In this document: positions 49,840 through 61,012 of the stretch, piece by piece
How the letters are laid out: every line of letters starts with the position of its first letter
Numbering within the stretch: the stretch's first letter is position 1
Assembly: GCF_003337735.1 (NCBI RefSeq)
Contig: NZ_QPJY01000007.1
Span: 1-64,000 of the forward strand
DNA: 64,000 nt
Origin: Thioalbus denitrificans
Lineage (GTDB): Bacteria; Pseudomonadota; Gammaproteobacteria; DSM-26407
Reading direction: 5' to 3'
Position numbers and translations under genes: made by a program
Notes under the pieces: generated by a model
Seen by the model: only the letters and a program-made list of their open reading frames with translations
Told to the model about the DNA's origin: nothing
Databases searched by the model: none

Positions 49840-50313
49840 TCAGTCGTCGCCGACGCCGATCTTTTCGAGCATCCGGCCGAAGAAGCCCTTTTCCTCCTTT
49901 TCCTTCAGCTCCACGCTGACCGGCTCGCTGCCGCCGCCCTCGGCGTCGGCCGCCACCGGCACGCCGGGGCGCAGATCGCCCTCCAGCCGGACCAGGCGGT
50001 CGTTCTCGAAGAACAGCACCACGTGCTGCCGCTCCTTCTTCCCGCCGAGGCTGCCGGGCCGCATGCTGTAGTAGTAGTCCCAGCGGTCCTGGTGGAAGAC
50101 ATCCACGATGAGGGGGGTGCCGAGGAGGAAGCGGACCTGGCGCTTGGTCATCCCCGGTTCGAGCTTGTTGACATCCTCCTGGGTCACGACGTTGCCCTGC
50201 TGCACGTCGATGCGGTAGACGCCGGGTATCTTGGCATCCGTGGAACAGCCGCCGAGGAGGAGGGCGAGGGCGAAGGCGAGGGCCAGGGAGACGGTAACGC
50301 GATCCTTTTGCAT
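49840..50313 (-). CDS. bamE: Outer membrane protein assembly factor BamE
   Basis: BamE is a lipoprotein of the BAM complex that inserts beta-barrel proteins in the outer membrane. The 157-aa protein has the lipobox ALLLGGC (Cys23), then [39 protein letters not shown] and [10 protein letters not shown], the SmpA/OmlA core. A C-terminal extension (about 110-157) is charged and ends [15 protein letters not shown]. It is divergent from fur, a conserved arrangement. Confidence 0.96.
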   Translation of the reverse strand: MQKDRVTVSLALAFALALLLGGCSTDAKIPGVYRIDVQQGNVVTQEDVNKLEPGMTKRQVRFLLGTPLIVDVFHQDRWDYYYSMRPGSLGGKKERQHVVLFFENDRLVRLEGDLRPGVPVAADAEGGGSEPVSVELKEKEEKGFFGRMLEKIGVGDD

Positions 50314-50351
50314 TTGAGAATCTTTTCCACTATCTTGTGAAAGTTGGAAAA

Positions 50352-50357
50352 ATCATA
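50352..50357 (-). promoter_or_regulatory. Candidate -10 element for bamE
   Basis: TATGAT on the minus strand matches 5 of 6 consensus positions, about 40 nt upstream of the bamE ATG, within the 87-bp divergent gap to fur. The -35 is not clear. I found no convincing Fur box in the gap. Confidence 0.3.
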
Positions 50358-50400
50358 CCGCAATGCTCCCCTGATTGACACGTTCCGGGAGGCACGATCC

Positions 50401-50811
50401 TTGGAAAACCAGGAGCTGCGCAAGGCGGGCCTGAAGGTCACCCTGCCGCGCATCAAGATCCTCGAAGTGCTCGAGGGGGCCGACAACCGGCACCTCAGCG
50501 CCGAGGATGTCTACAAGGCCCTCCTCGAGGCCGGTGAGGAGGTGGGGCTGGCGACCGTCTACCGGGTTCTCACCCAATTCGAGAACGCCGGCCTGGTGGC
50601 GCGCCACCACTTCGAGGGCGGTCACTCGGTGTTCGAGCTGGAGCAGGGCCAGCACCACGATCACCTGGTGTGCGTGAAGTGCGGCCGGGTGGAGGAGTTC
50701 GTGGACGAGACCATCGAGAGCCGCCAGAAGGTCATCGCCGAGAAGGCCGGCTACGACATCACCGATCACTGCCTCTACATCTACGGTATCTGCCCCGACT
50801 GCCGGAAGTGA
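50401..50811 (+). CDS. fur: Ferric uptake regulator Fur
   Basis: Iron-responsive repressor. The 136-aa form starts at TTG 50401, giving (M)ENQELRKAGLKVTLPRIKI, which aligns with the standard Fur N-terminus; GGGAGG lies about 7 nt upstream. The frame stays open to an ATG at 50344, but those residues are not conserved and fall in the bamE/fur promoter gap. The winged helix (LATVYRVLTQFENAGLVARH), metal-site HHDHLVCVKCG and C-terminal CPDC pair are all present. Confidence 0.96.
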   Translation: MENQELRKAGLKVTLPRIKILEVLEGADNRHLSAEDVYKALLEAGEEVGLATVYRVLTQFENAGLVARHHFEGGHSVFELEQGQHHDHLVCVKCGRVEEFVDETIESRQKVIAEKAGYDITDHCLYIYGICPDCRK

Positions 50812-50924
50812 CGCTGAGCTGCATCCGGTCCGGTGCACACGGTGCACCCGCCGCCGGCCCCATCTGTCCCCGCTCTCCCCCGGCTCGCTACGATCGCTCG
50901 AGTTCGACAGTCTCCTGGTCCGGA

Positions 50925-50957
50925 TTTTTCTCGCCAGGAACGCCAAGAGCGCCAAGG
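50925..50957. repeat. Short remnant of a CGCCAAGA-type repeat
   Basis: The string TCGCCAGGAACGCCAAGAG continuing into CGCCAAGG shows three ~9-bp units. Such tracts are often seen at the ends of interspersed palindromes. It lies in the 264-bp gap between convergent fur and recN. The gap also holds GGTGCAC-ACG-GTGCACC, a small hairpin after fur, and no gene. Confidence 0.5.
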
Positions 50958-51075
50958 TTCGAAATGATCAGGACCATTATGAATGGCGCATCGAGCATCT
51001 TGTGCGAGGGCCACTGTAGCAGAGGACCGTCAATCCCTTGTTTTCCCGACGTTCTTCGCGTCCTGGCACAGTACA

Positions 51076-52755
51076 CTAGGATCCCACCGCGGCCAGCTCC
51101 AGCATCTCCCGGGCGTGGGCGAGGGTGTTGTCGGTGATCTCCAGGCCGCCGAGCATGCGGCCGATCTCGTCCACGCGCTGATCGGGCGACAGGGGCCGGA
51201 CCCGGGTGCGGTTGGCGCCGTCCACCTTCTGCTTGCCCACCTGCAGGTGATGGTGGCCCTGGGCGGCCACCTGGGGCAGGTGGGTGACGGTGAGCACCTG
51301 GCGGGTCCCGCCCAGGCTGCGCAGGGAGTGTCCCACCACCTCGGCCACGCCGCCGCCGATGCCCACGTCCACCTCGTCGAAGATGAGGGTGGGCACGGTG
51401 CCCGCCTGGACCGTGGCCACCTGGATGGCGAGGCTGATGCGGGAGAGCTCGCCGCCGGAGGCCACCCGGGCCAGCGGGCGCGGCGCCTGGCCGGGATTGG
51501 CCGCCACCCGGAACGCGACCCGCTCGTCGCCGCCGGGGGCGGGATCGGTGCCGGCGCGGGGTTCCAGGGCCACTTCGAAGCGCCCGTCGGGCATGCTCAA
51601 GCGGCGGATGCGGCCGGTGATCTCCTCGCCCAGGGCGGCGGCGGCCCGGGCGCGGCCGGCGCTCAGGGCCCCGGCCTCCTCGCGGTAGCGCGCGGCCAGG
51701 GTCTCCACCCGGGCGGCCAGCTCCGCGCGGCGCTGGTCGGCACCCTCCAGCCCGGCCAGCTCTTCTGCCAGCTCGCCGGCCAGCCCGGTCAGCCCGGTGG
51801 GGTGCACCCGGTGCTTGCGCGACAGGTCGTGCAGCGCCTCGATGCGCGCCTCCACCCACTGCAGCCGCTCGGGATCCAGCTCCAGCCGGTCCAGGTAGCG
51901 GCGCAGCTCCAGGGCCGCCTCCTTGAGCTGCACCTCGGCGTTCTCGGCCAGTTCGGTGACCGGCGCCAGCTCCGGATCCAGGGCCTGCAGCTCTTCCAGG
52001 CCGCGCCGGGCGGCACCCAGCAGCGCCGCCGCGGAGGTCTCGTCGTCCTCCTGCAGCAGGGCCAGGGTGCGCCCCCCCTCCTCGATGAGGCGGCCGCCGT
52101 TGGCGAGCCGGCGGTGCTCCTCCTCCAGCGCCTCCACCTCGCCCGGCTGGAGGTCGAGCGCCTCCAGCTCCTGCAGCTGGTAGGCGAGTAGCTCGCGCCG
52201 GGCATCCCGCTCGGCCGCGGCGGTGGAGAGGCGTTCCAGCTCCTCCCGGGCGGCACGCCATTCCCGCGCCGTGGCGGCGACCGACCGGGCCGGTGCCTGG
52301 AGATCGCCGTAGCCGTCGAGCAGGGCGGTCTGCACCTCCGGGCGCAGCAGCGACTGGTGCTCGTGCTGGCCGTGGATGTCGATGAGCAGCTCGCCCAGCT
52401 CGCGCAGGGACTGCATGGGGGCGGGGCGGCCGTTGATGTAGCCTTTCGAGCGGCCCTCGGCGGAGAGGGTGCGGCGCAGGACGCACTCCCCCTCCTCGTC
52501 CAGCTCCTGCTCCGCGAGCCAGGCCCGGGCCGCGGGGGCGTCGCCGAGGTCGAAAGCCGCCACCACCTCGGCCCGCGCGCAGCCCTCGCGGATGACGCCG
52601 GTGTCCGCCCGATCGCCCAGGGCCAGCCCGAGGGCGTCGATGAGGATCGACTTGCCCGCGCCGGTCTCCCCGGTGAGCACGGTCATGCCCGCCTCGAAGT
52701 CCAGGTCGAGGCGGTCGACGATGGCGAAGTCGCTGATGTGCAGGTGGGTCAGCAT
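51076..52755 (-). CDS. recN: DNA repair protein RecN
   Basis: An SMC-like ATPase in double-strand-break repair. The 559-aa protein starts MLTHLHISDFAIVDRLDLDF, with Walker A LTGETGAGKSILIDALGLAL. A long, Arg/Glu/Leu-rich coiled coil (about 150-350) leads to the ABC signature VASGGELSRISLAIQV and Walker B TLIFDEVDVGIGG. All intact. The 47-bp gap to nadK suggests co-transcription with it. Confidence 0.97.
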   Translation of the reverse strand: MLTHLHISDFAIVDRLDLDFEAGMTVLTGETGAGKSILIDALGLALGDRADTGVIREGCARAEVVAAFDLGDAPAARAWLAEQELDEEGECVLRRTLSAEGRSKGYINGRPAPMQSLRELGELLIDIHGQHEHQSLLRPEVQTALLDGYGDLQAPARSVAATAREWRAAREELERLSTAAAERDARRELLAYQLQELEALDLQPGEVEALEEEHRRLANGGRLIEEGGRTLALLQEDDETSAAALLGAARRGLEELQALDPELAPVTELAENAEVQLKEAALELRRYLDRLELDPERLQWVEARIEALHDLSRKHRVHPTGLTGLAGELAEELAGLEGADQRRAELAARVETLAARYREEAGALSAGRARAAAALGEEITGRIRRLSMPDGRFEVALEPRAGTDPAPGGDERVAFRVAANPGQAPRPLARVASGGELSRISLAIQVATVQAGTVPTLIFDEVDVGIGGGVAEVVGHSLRSLGGTRQVLTVTHLPQVAAQGHHHLQVGKQKVDGANRTRVRPLSPDQRVDEIGRMLGGLEITDNTLAHAREMLELAAVGS

Positions 52756-52802
52756 GCTCCGGTTCCGGCAGGCGGTGGACGGTACACGACTGCCCGGGGG
52801 GG

Positions 52803-53684
52803 TCAGGTGACCTTGCGGCCCCAGTGCAGCTTGGTGCGCAGGATATCGTAATAGTTATGGCCGCGCGGTTGAATCAGGGTGATGCGCTGGGGCTTCTTGC
52901 CGATGCGCACCCGGTCCCCCGGGTGGAGCTGGAAGTTGATCTGGCCGTCGCAGGTGATCTGGGCGTGGCCGTCGTTGGAGTCGCTCAGCACCACCTCCAC
53001 CTGGCTGTCCCCGGTGACCACCAGGGGGCGGTTGGTGAGGGTGTGGGGGCAGATGGGCACCAGCACGATGGCATCCAGCTTGGGATGGACGATGGGGCCG
53101 CCTCCGGACAGCGCGTAGGCGGTGGAGCCGGTGGGGGTGGCGACGATCAGGCCGTCGGAGCGCAGGGAGTAGACGAACTGGCCGTCGACGTAGGTCTCGA
53201 ACTCGATCATGCGCGCCGCGTCCCACTTGTGCAGCACCACGTCGTTGAAGGCCGCGTTCTCGGCGATCCGCTGCCCGCCGCGGCTGATGTCCGCGTGCAG
53301 CAGGAAGCGCTCCTCGCGCTGGTGATCGCCGCCGAGGATCTGCTCCAGCCGTCCGAGCATGGACTCGGGGCTGATGTCGGCCAGGAAGCCGAGCCGCCCC
53401 AGGTTGACACCCAGCAGGGGCACGCCGTAGTCGGCCAGGCTGCGGGCGGCGTTGAGCAGGGTGCCGTCCCCCCCCACCACGACCACCAGCTGGCATTCCC
53501 GCCCCAGCCGGCCGCGCTCGCAGGTCTCCAGGTCGGCGACCGGCAGGCCGGCGGCGGTGCACTCGTCCATCACCACCCGGTGTCCACGGCGGAGCAGGAA
53601 TTCGCGCAGGGTCGCCAGCGTGGCGTGGACCCTGGGGTCGTCCTGCTTGCCGATGAGACCGATGCAGTGGAAGGTGCCCGGCAT
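52803..53684 (-). CDS. nadK: NAD kinase
   Basis: Phosphorylates NAD to NADP. The 293-aa protein has the catalytic GGDGTLLNAAR, LGVNLGRLGFLADIS, AFNDVVLHK, the SDGLIVATPTGSTAYALSGGG motif and PHTLTNRPLVV. Upstream of recN on the same strand and divergent from hrcA, as in many Gammaproteobacteria. Confidence 0.97.
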   Translation of the reverse strand: MPGTFHCIGLIGKQDDPRVHATLATLREFLLRRGHRVVMDECTAAGLPVADLETCERGRLGRECQLVVVVGGDGTLLNAARSLADYGVPLLGVNLGRLGFLADISPESMLGRLEQILGGDHQREERFLLHADISRGGQRIAENAAFNDVVLHKWDAARMIEFETYVDGQFVYSLRSDGLIVATPTGSTAYALSGGGPIVHPKLDAIVLVPICPHTLTNRPLVVTGDSQVEVVLSDSNDGHAQITCDGQINFQLHPGDRVRIGKKPQRITLIQPRGHNYYDILRTKLHWGRKVT

Positions 53685-53789
53685 GTTTTCCTCTCCCTGA
53701 GCGAGCTGTCGGATGATTGTAACGGAAAACCCGCTCCACCATAGGGGTTGTGCCGAATCCGCGGGCCTGCGGGGGGCGCCCGCGGGTGT

Positions 53790-53816
53790 TTAGCAATCGA
53801 CAGGGGAGAGTGCTAA
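53790..53816 (+). promoter_or_regulatory. CIRCE operator (HrcA-binding site)
   Basis: TTAGCAATC-N9-GAGTGCTAA matches the CIRCE consensus TTAGCACTC-N9-GAGTGCTAA except for one base in the left arm. It lies 36 bp before hrcA and overlaps a plausible promoter (TTAGCA at 53790, TAATAT at 53814, 18-bp spacer), so HrcA should repress its own operon here. Confidence 0.95.
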
Positions 53817-53851
53817 TATCCCCCATCAGGTCAGAGAGCACAGCGGACCTC

Positions 53852-54934
53852 ATGCAGACCCGGAAACCCCACGACAGCAACGACGGCGGTGTCGACAGCA
53901 GCCACCTGAGCGATCGCGCCAGGCTGCTGCTCAAGGCGCTGGTGGAGCAGTACATCCGCGAGGGCCAGCCGGTGGGCTCGCGCACCCTCGCGCGCACCAC
54001 GGGGCTGAACCTGAGCCCGGCCACCATCCGCAACGTGATGTCGGACCTGGAGGAGCTCGGCTTCATCCGCGCTCCCCACACCTCCGCCGGCCGCATCCCC
54101 ACGGCCCAGGGCTACCGCTTCTTCGTGGACAGCATGCTGACGGTCAAGCCGCTCCGGTCGCGGGAGCTGCGCGAGCTGCAGGAGCGGCTGCAACCCGATC
54201 TCAACGTCAAGGGGCTGGTGGCCTCGGCCTCGGCGCTGCTCTCGGGCGTGACGCGGATGGCCGGCGTGGTCACCGTGCCGCGCCGCGAGCTCATGGTGCT
54301 GCGGCAGGTGGAGTTCCTGCCCCTGTCCGATTCCCGGGTGCTGGTGATCCTGGTGCTCAACGAGCACGAGGTGCAGAACCGGGTCATCCACACCGAGCGC
54401 CCCTACACCGCCGGCGAGCTCCAGGAGGCGGCCAACTATCTCAACGCCACCTATGCCGGCCAGGACATGGTGGCGCTGCGCGGCAAGCTGCTCGAGGCGA
54501 TGCAGCGCGACCGCGAGCAGATGGACCGGATGATGCTCACCGCCATCGAGGTGGCGGAGAAGGCGTTCGACGACGAGAGCGGCAGCGGCGGCGACTACAT
54601 CATCGCCGGCGAGGCCAACCTGCTGCAGTTCGGCGAGTTCGCCGCCACCCAGCAGCTGCGGCGGCTGTTCGAGGCCTTCAATCACAAGCGCGACCTGCTC
54701 AAGCTGCTCGACCGCTGCCTGCAGGCGGAGGGCATCCAGATTTTCATCGGCGAGGAGACCGGCCGCGAGGCCCTGGGCGAGGTGAGCCTGGTGACCGCCC
54801 CCTACTCGATCAATGACCACGTGGTGGGCGTGCTCGGCGTCATCGGGCCCACCCGCATGGCCTACGAGCGGGTCATCCCCATCGTGGATGTCACCGCGCG
54901 ACTGCTCGGCGCGGCCTTGAAACCCAAGCAATAA
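53852..54934 (+). CDS. hrcA: Heat-inducible transcription repressor HrcA
   Basis: HrcA binds CIRCE and represses chaperone genes; GroEL keeps it active. The 360-aa protein has the winged helix LSDRARLLLKALVEQYIREG, GSRTLARTTGLNLSPATIRN and SDLEELGFIRAPHTSAGRIP. A dimerisation region and the C-terminal GEETGREALGEVSLVTAPYS and GVLGVIGPTRMAYERVIP complete it. The ATG at 53852 follows the CIRCE site; the open frame upstream runs through the operator and is rejected. Confidence 0.97.
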   Translation: MQTRKPHDSNDGGVDSSHLSDRARLLLKALVEQYIREGQPVGSRTLARTTGLNLSPATIRNVMSDLEELGFIRAPHTSAGRIPTAQGYRFFVDSMLTVKPLRSRELRELQERLQPDLNVKGLVASASALLSGVTRMAGVVTVPRRELMVLRQVEFLPLSDSRVLVILVLNEHEVQNRVIHTERPYTAGELQEAANYLNATYAGQDMVALRGKLLEAMQRDREQMDRMMLTAIEVAEKAFDDESGSGGDYIIAGEANLLQFGEFAATQQLRRLFEAFNHKRDLLKLLDRCLQAEGIQIFIGEETGREALGEVSLVTAPYSINDHVVGVLGVIGPTRMAYERVIPIVDVTARLLGAALKPKQ

Positions 54935-55018
54935 CCCCCACATAACCGGCTACCCCCCCCTGCGTTGACGGCGCGGGCGCGGTGTCCGTTCAAGTATTGC
55001 CAGGAGGAATGCAGGCGC

Positions 55019-55612
55019 ATGTCCAGAGAAGAGAAGAACCGCCCGGAAGAGCAGCTGGCCGCCGGGAACGCGGCGCCGGAAGCGGAACAGGTCCGGGCGG
55101 AAGCGGCGCCGGAGCCGGGCGAGGCCGGCGCGGAGCCCGTCGACGTCGAGACCCGGCTGGCGGAGGCCGAGACCCGCGCGGCCGAGCACTGGGACAAGGT
55201 GGTCCGGCTGCAGGCGGAGCTGGACAACCAGCGCCGGCGCCTGGAGCGGGACGTGGAGAAGGCCCACCGCTACGGCCTGGAGAAGTTCGCCCGGGAGCTG
55301 TTGCCGGTGCGCGACAGCCTGGAGCACGGCCTGGAAGCCGCCGGTTCCGGCTCCGAGGAGCTGGGCGCGCTGCGCGACGGCATGGCGCTGACCCTGAAGA
55401 TGCTCGACGCCGTCCTGGACAAGTTCGGCATCCAGGTGGTGGACCCGGCCGGCCAGCCCTTCAACCCCGAGCTGCACGAGGCGATGACCATGCAGCCGAG
55501 CGCCGAGGTGGAGCCCGGCCACGTGCTGGCCGTGTACCAGAAGGGCTACCTGCTCAATGACCGCCTGATCCGGCCGGCCCGGGTGGTGGTCGCCCGGGAG
55601 CCCGCCGAGTAG
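55019..55612 (+). CDS. grpE: Nucleotide exchange factor GrpE
   Basis: Exchanges nucleotide on DnaK. The 197-aa protein has a variable acidic N-terminus (to about 45), a long helix (RLAEAETRAAEHWDKVVRLQ), then NQRRRLERDVEKAHRYGLEK, LLPVRDSLEHGL and the beta wing with VVDPAGQPFNPELHEAMTMQ and ending RPARVVVA. The ATG at 55019 follows AGGAGG by 12 nt. It lies 84 bp after hrcA, so CIRCE can also govern it. Confidence 0.97.
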   Translation: MSREEKNRPEEQLAAGNAAPEAEQVRAEAAPEPGEAGAEPVDVETRLAEAETRAAEHWDKVVRLQAELDNQRRRLERDVEKAHRYGLEKFARELLPVRDSLEHGLEAAGSGSEELGALRDGMALTLKMLDAVLDKFGIQVVDPAGQPFNPELHEAMTMQPSAEVEPGHVLAVYQKGYLLNDRLIRPARVVVAREPAE

Positions 55613-55615
55613 GGG

Positions 55616-55644
55616 CTTGAAGGCGGGCGCGGCGGCCCCCATGT
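55616..55644 (+). promoter_or_regulatory. Sigma-32-type heat-shock promoter of dnaK
   Basis: CTTGAA (55616-55621) and CCCCATGT (55637-55644) are separated by 15 bp, matching the RpoH consensus CTTGAA-N13-17-CCCCATnT. It lies 65 bp before dnaK, right after the grpE stop. Confidence 0.9.
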
Positions 55645-55708
55645 AGAGCTTCAAGTCCGACAGGCTGCTGGAACCAGTTACAGATTTTACGAACGGAGAG
55701 ATTCGGCA

Positions 55709-57637
<1,929 letters not shown>

Positions 57638-57657
57638 CCCTGTCCGGCCGCCGCCGG

Positions 57658-57691
57658 AGCCAGGCGCGGGGAAATTCCCGCGCCTGGCTTT
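57658..57691 (+). terminator. Hairpin between dnaK and dnaJ
   Basis: 13-bp perfect stem (AGCCAGGCGCGGG / CCCGCGCCTGGCT) with a 6-nt loop, then TT. The short T tract suggests partial termination, which would give less DnaJ than DnaK. Confidence 0.7.
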
Positions 57692-57821
57692 GTCGTGTCC
57701 GGCCGGATCAAATGCTGTTCCGCAGCTAACCGAACTTGCCCCGCAGGCGCCGTCGCGGCGCGCGCAGGGAGGAAACGGCCGCCGTGGGTGTACGGACGGC
57801 GTCTGAAGTGGCAGGAGAATC

Positions 57822-58952
57822 ATGTCCAAGCGGGATTACTACGAAGTACTCGGGGTGGCCAAGAACGCCTCCGAGGCGGAGCTGAAGAAGGCCTACCGGC
57901 GGATGGCGATGAAATACCATCCCGACCGCAACACCGGGGACAAGGAGTCGGAGAACAAGTTCAAGGAGGCCAAGGAGGCCTACGAGGTCCTCTCCGATGC
58001 CCGCAAGCGTGCCGCCTATGACCAGTTCGGCCACGCCGGCGTCGATTCCGGCGCCGGCATGGGTGGCGGGGGATTCCGCGGCGGCGGGGGCTTCAGCGAC
58101 ATCTTCGAGGACATTTTCGGCGACGTCTTCGGCGGTGGCGGCGGTCGCGGCGGCTCCCGTGCCTACCGCGGCGCCGACCTGCGCTACGACCTGGAACTGA
58201 GCCTCGAGGAGGCGGTGCAGGGCACCACGGTGAAGATCCGCATCCCGGTGCACGTGGAGTGCGGGTCGTGCGGCGGCAGCGGCGCCCGCAAGGGCAGTGA
58301 GCCCACCATCTGCACCACCTGCGGCGGCGCCGGCCAGGTGCGAATCCAGCAGGGTTTCTTCTCGGTGCAGCAGACCTGCCCCCACTGCCGTGGCACCGGC
58401 AGGGTCATCAGCGATCCCTGTCCGGAGTGTCGCGGGCGTGGCCGGGTGCAGGAGCAGAAGACCCTGTCGGTCAAAGTCCCCGCCGGGGTCGACAGCGGGG
58501 ATCGAATCCGCCTGTCCAGCGAAGGCGAGGCGGGTGAGAATGGCGGGCCGCCCGGTGATCTCTACGTTCAGATCCGGGTGCGCGAGCATCCCATCTTCGT
58601 GCGCGATGGCGCCGACCTCTACTGCGAGGTGCCCATCAGCTTCGTCACCGCCGCGCTGGGCGGGGAGCTGGAGGTGCCCACCCTGAACGGCCGGGTGAAG
58701 CTCAGGGTGCCGGCGGAGACCCAGACCGGCAAGCTGTTCCGCATCCGCGGCAAGGGTGTGCGGCCCGTGCGCGGCAACAGCGAGGGGGACCTGCTGTGCC
58801 GGGTGGTGGTGGAAACGCCGGTGAACCTCACCAGCCGCCAGAAGGAGCTGATGCAGGAGCTGGAGCAGACCATGGTGGAGGGCAAGGGGCGTCACGATCC
58901 CCACTCCACCACCTGGTGGGACAACGTTAAACAGTTCTTCAAGGAGTTGTGA
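57822..58952 (+). CDS. dnaJ: Molecular chaperone DnaJ (Hsp40)
   Basis: DnaK cochaperone. The 376-aa type I DnaJ has a J domain with HPD ([12 protein letters not shown]) and a Gly/Phe-rich region (about 75-105). Four zinc-finger repeats [24 protein letters not shown] and CPECRGRG (about 147-215) and the C-terminal substrate domain follow. All four repeats are intact. No sign of truncation. Confidence 0.99.
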   Translation: MSKRDYYEVLGVAKNASEAELKKAYRRMAMKYHPDRNTGDKESENKFKEAKEAYEVLSDARKRAAYDQFGHAGVDSGAGMGGGGFRGGGGFSDIFEDIFGDVFGGGGGRGGSRAYRGADLRYDLELSLEEAVQGTTVKIRIPVHVECGSCGGSGARKGSEPTICTTCGGAGQVRIQQGFFSVQQTCPHCRGTGRVISDPCPECRGRGRVQEQKTLSVKVPAGVDSGDRIRLSSEGEAGENGGPPGDLYVQIRVREHPIFVRDGADLYCEVPISFVTAALGGELEVPTLNGRVKLRVPAETQTGKLFRIRGKGVRPVRGNSEGDLLCRVVVETPVNLTSRQKELMQELEQTMVEGKGRHDPHSTTWWDNVKQFFKEL

Positions 58953-58953
58953 G

Positions 58954-58969
58954 TGCGTGAGTGCGTGAG
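58954..58969. repeat. Two copies of the TGCGTGAG octamer after dnaJ
   Basis: TGCGTGAG occurs twice in tandem 2-17 bp after the dnaJ stop. It is the same unit that forms the 10-copy tract at 26493-26580. Confidence 0.85.
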
Positions 58970-58997
58970 CGTCACCCGTCGCCGACAACATCCCTGA

Positions 58998-59840
<843 letters not shown>

Positions 59841-60196
59841 CCGCGCCGCCCAGTCTGCCGGTTATGTCCCTGAGGGCGGGCGGCGGCCGGGTTTGGGACG
59901 AACACGCCTTCGACCTGTCCCGCGGCGGCACGGGCTCTCCCGCGGCAACTCCGGCGCCGGCAGCCCGGGCCGGGGGCTCCGCGGGTCTGCAGTCCAATTC
60001 CCCCGGCCTTCCTGCCTTCGTGGCGAAAGGTTTTACGGTCCAATGGGTTGCGTCATACCGGGGGCGGCCTGGGGGCGGCGCGGCGGTGGTTCTCTTCCCT
60101 TCGTCGATGGCGTAAGCTTGAGCCCGGGAGGGCGTCCGCAGATGCGGGCGCAGTACGAACAGGCAAACCAGACTATCCATCCACCGGGGGCAGATC
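59841..60196. other. Gap of 356 bp with no supported gene
   Basis: The open frames across this gap are Pro/Arg/Gly-rich with no family features. A string at 60013-60028 (TGCCTTCGTGGCGAAA) resembles the outer arm of the interspersed element and may be a decayed remnant. No promoter is obvious apart from the region before 60197. Confidence 0.6.
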
Positions 60197-60433
60197 ATGC
60201 TCGGCGAAAACCACGACCTTTTCCACGAGTTTCCGGAGTACCGGGACAAGATTGTCGAAATGCGGGGCAATCATGAGGAGTTTGCCCGCATCATGGATGA
60301 CTACGACACGCTCGACGCCAAGATCCGCGAACTGGAGCTGCACGATCAGCCGGTCGCCGACAACTACATGGAGGAACTCAAGCTGCAGCGGGTCCAGCTC
60401 AAGGACCAGCTCTACGAGTTGTTGAGGGCCTGA
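60197..60433 (+). CDS. YdcH/DUF465 family small coiled-coil protein
   Basis: A 78-aa acidic helical protein of the DUF465 family: NHDLFHEFPEYRDKIVEMRG at the start, then FARIMDDYDTLDAKIRELEL and LKLQRVQLKDQLYELL. The family is widespread in Proteobacteria with unknown function and is predicted to form an antiparallel coiled coil. A GGGGGCAG ribosome site is weak. Nothing in the context suggests a partner. Confidence 0.9.
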   Translation: MLGENHDLFHEFPEYRDKIVEMRGNHEEFARIMDDYDTLDAKIRELELHDQPVADNYMEELKLQRVQLKDQLYELLRA

Positions 60434-60603
60434 GCGCACGGGTACTTTCCAAGCGCCCGTCGGGCCGCTAAATTCTCACCGCCGGCCCGGCTCGCAGCGG
60501 AATCCCGGAGGGGGCGGCAGGGCCGGGGATGGCTGTCATCACCCTCGCCTGCGCCGGGCGGAACGCCGGGGCATGGGGCCCCGGGCATTACAGGAGCTGG
60601 CCG

Positions 60604-60807
60604 ATGAGCGTGGACAAAGTAGCCCTGATCAGGGAACGCATCGAACTGCAGAACGCCTACCGCGAGTATGTCGCCCAGAACGGATTCGACTACCAGGAGT
60701 ACGTGTGTGCCCAGCCCGGCAGTTTCTACCACACCTACAAGACCCGGCTGGCCGAGATCAACGCCGTACTCGCCCCGGAGCTCAAGTACCAGCGCGGGGT
60801 TGACTGA
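60604..60807 (+). CDS. Small unknown protein, 67 aa
   Basis: Not recognised. Starts MSVDKVALIRERIELQNAYR and contains FDYQEYVCAQPGSFYHTYKT; it appears helical and soluble, with one Cys. CAGGAG lies about 9 nt before the ATG, supporting expression. The longer frame from 60529 lacks an SD. It resembles neighbouring DUF465 in size and helix content but not in sequence. Confidence 0.65.
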   Translation: MSVDKVALIRERIELQNAYREYVAQNGFDYQEYVCAQPGSFYHTYKTRLAEINAVLAPELKYQRGVD

Positions 60808-60926
60808 GGGGGCGTCCGGCTGACCCTGTCCGGGCATTGTGCGTGGACAGTCAGGCGTCGGATCGCTTAACATATTCGAATTATCGGTGCCGCGCCCCGG
60901 TGCGGCCTGCCGACCCGGAAGTTGCG

Positions 60927-60958
60927 ACGGGACGGGCCATCTGGGTTCGTCCCGTTTT
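60927..60958 (+). promoter_or_regulatory. Terminator-like hairpin in the carA leader
   Basis: ACGGGAC (60927-60933) pairs with GTCCCGT (60949-60955), followed by TTT, about 55 bp before carA. It could be an attenuator. The 205-bp leader also has an AT-rich stretch (60867-60884) that may hold the promoter. Confidence 0.35.
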
Positions 60959-61012
60959 GACGTGGGTGGAACCAGTCCACCCAGCCAGCACAGAGTACCC
61001 CTGGAGGTCCGC

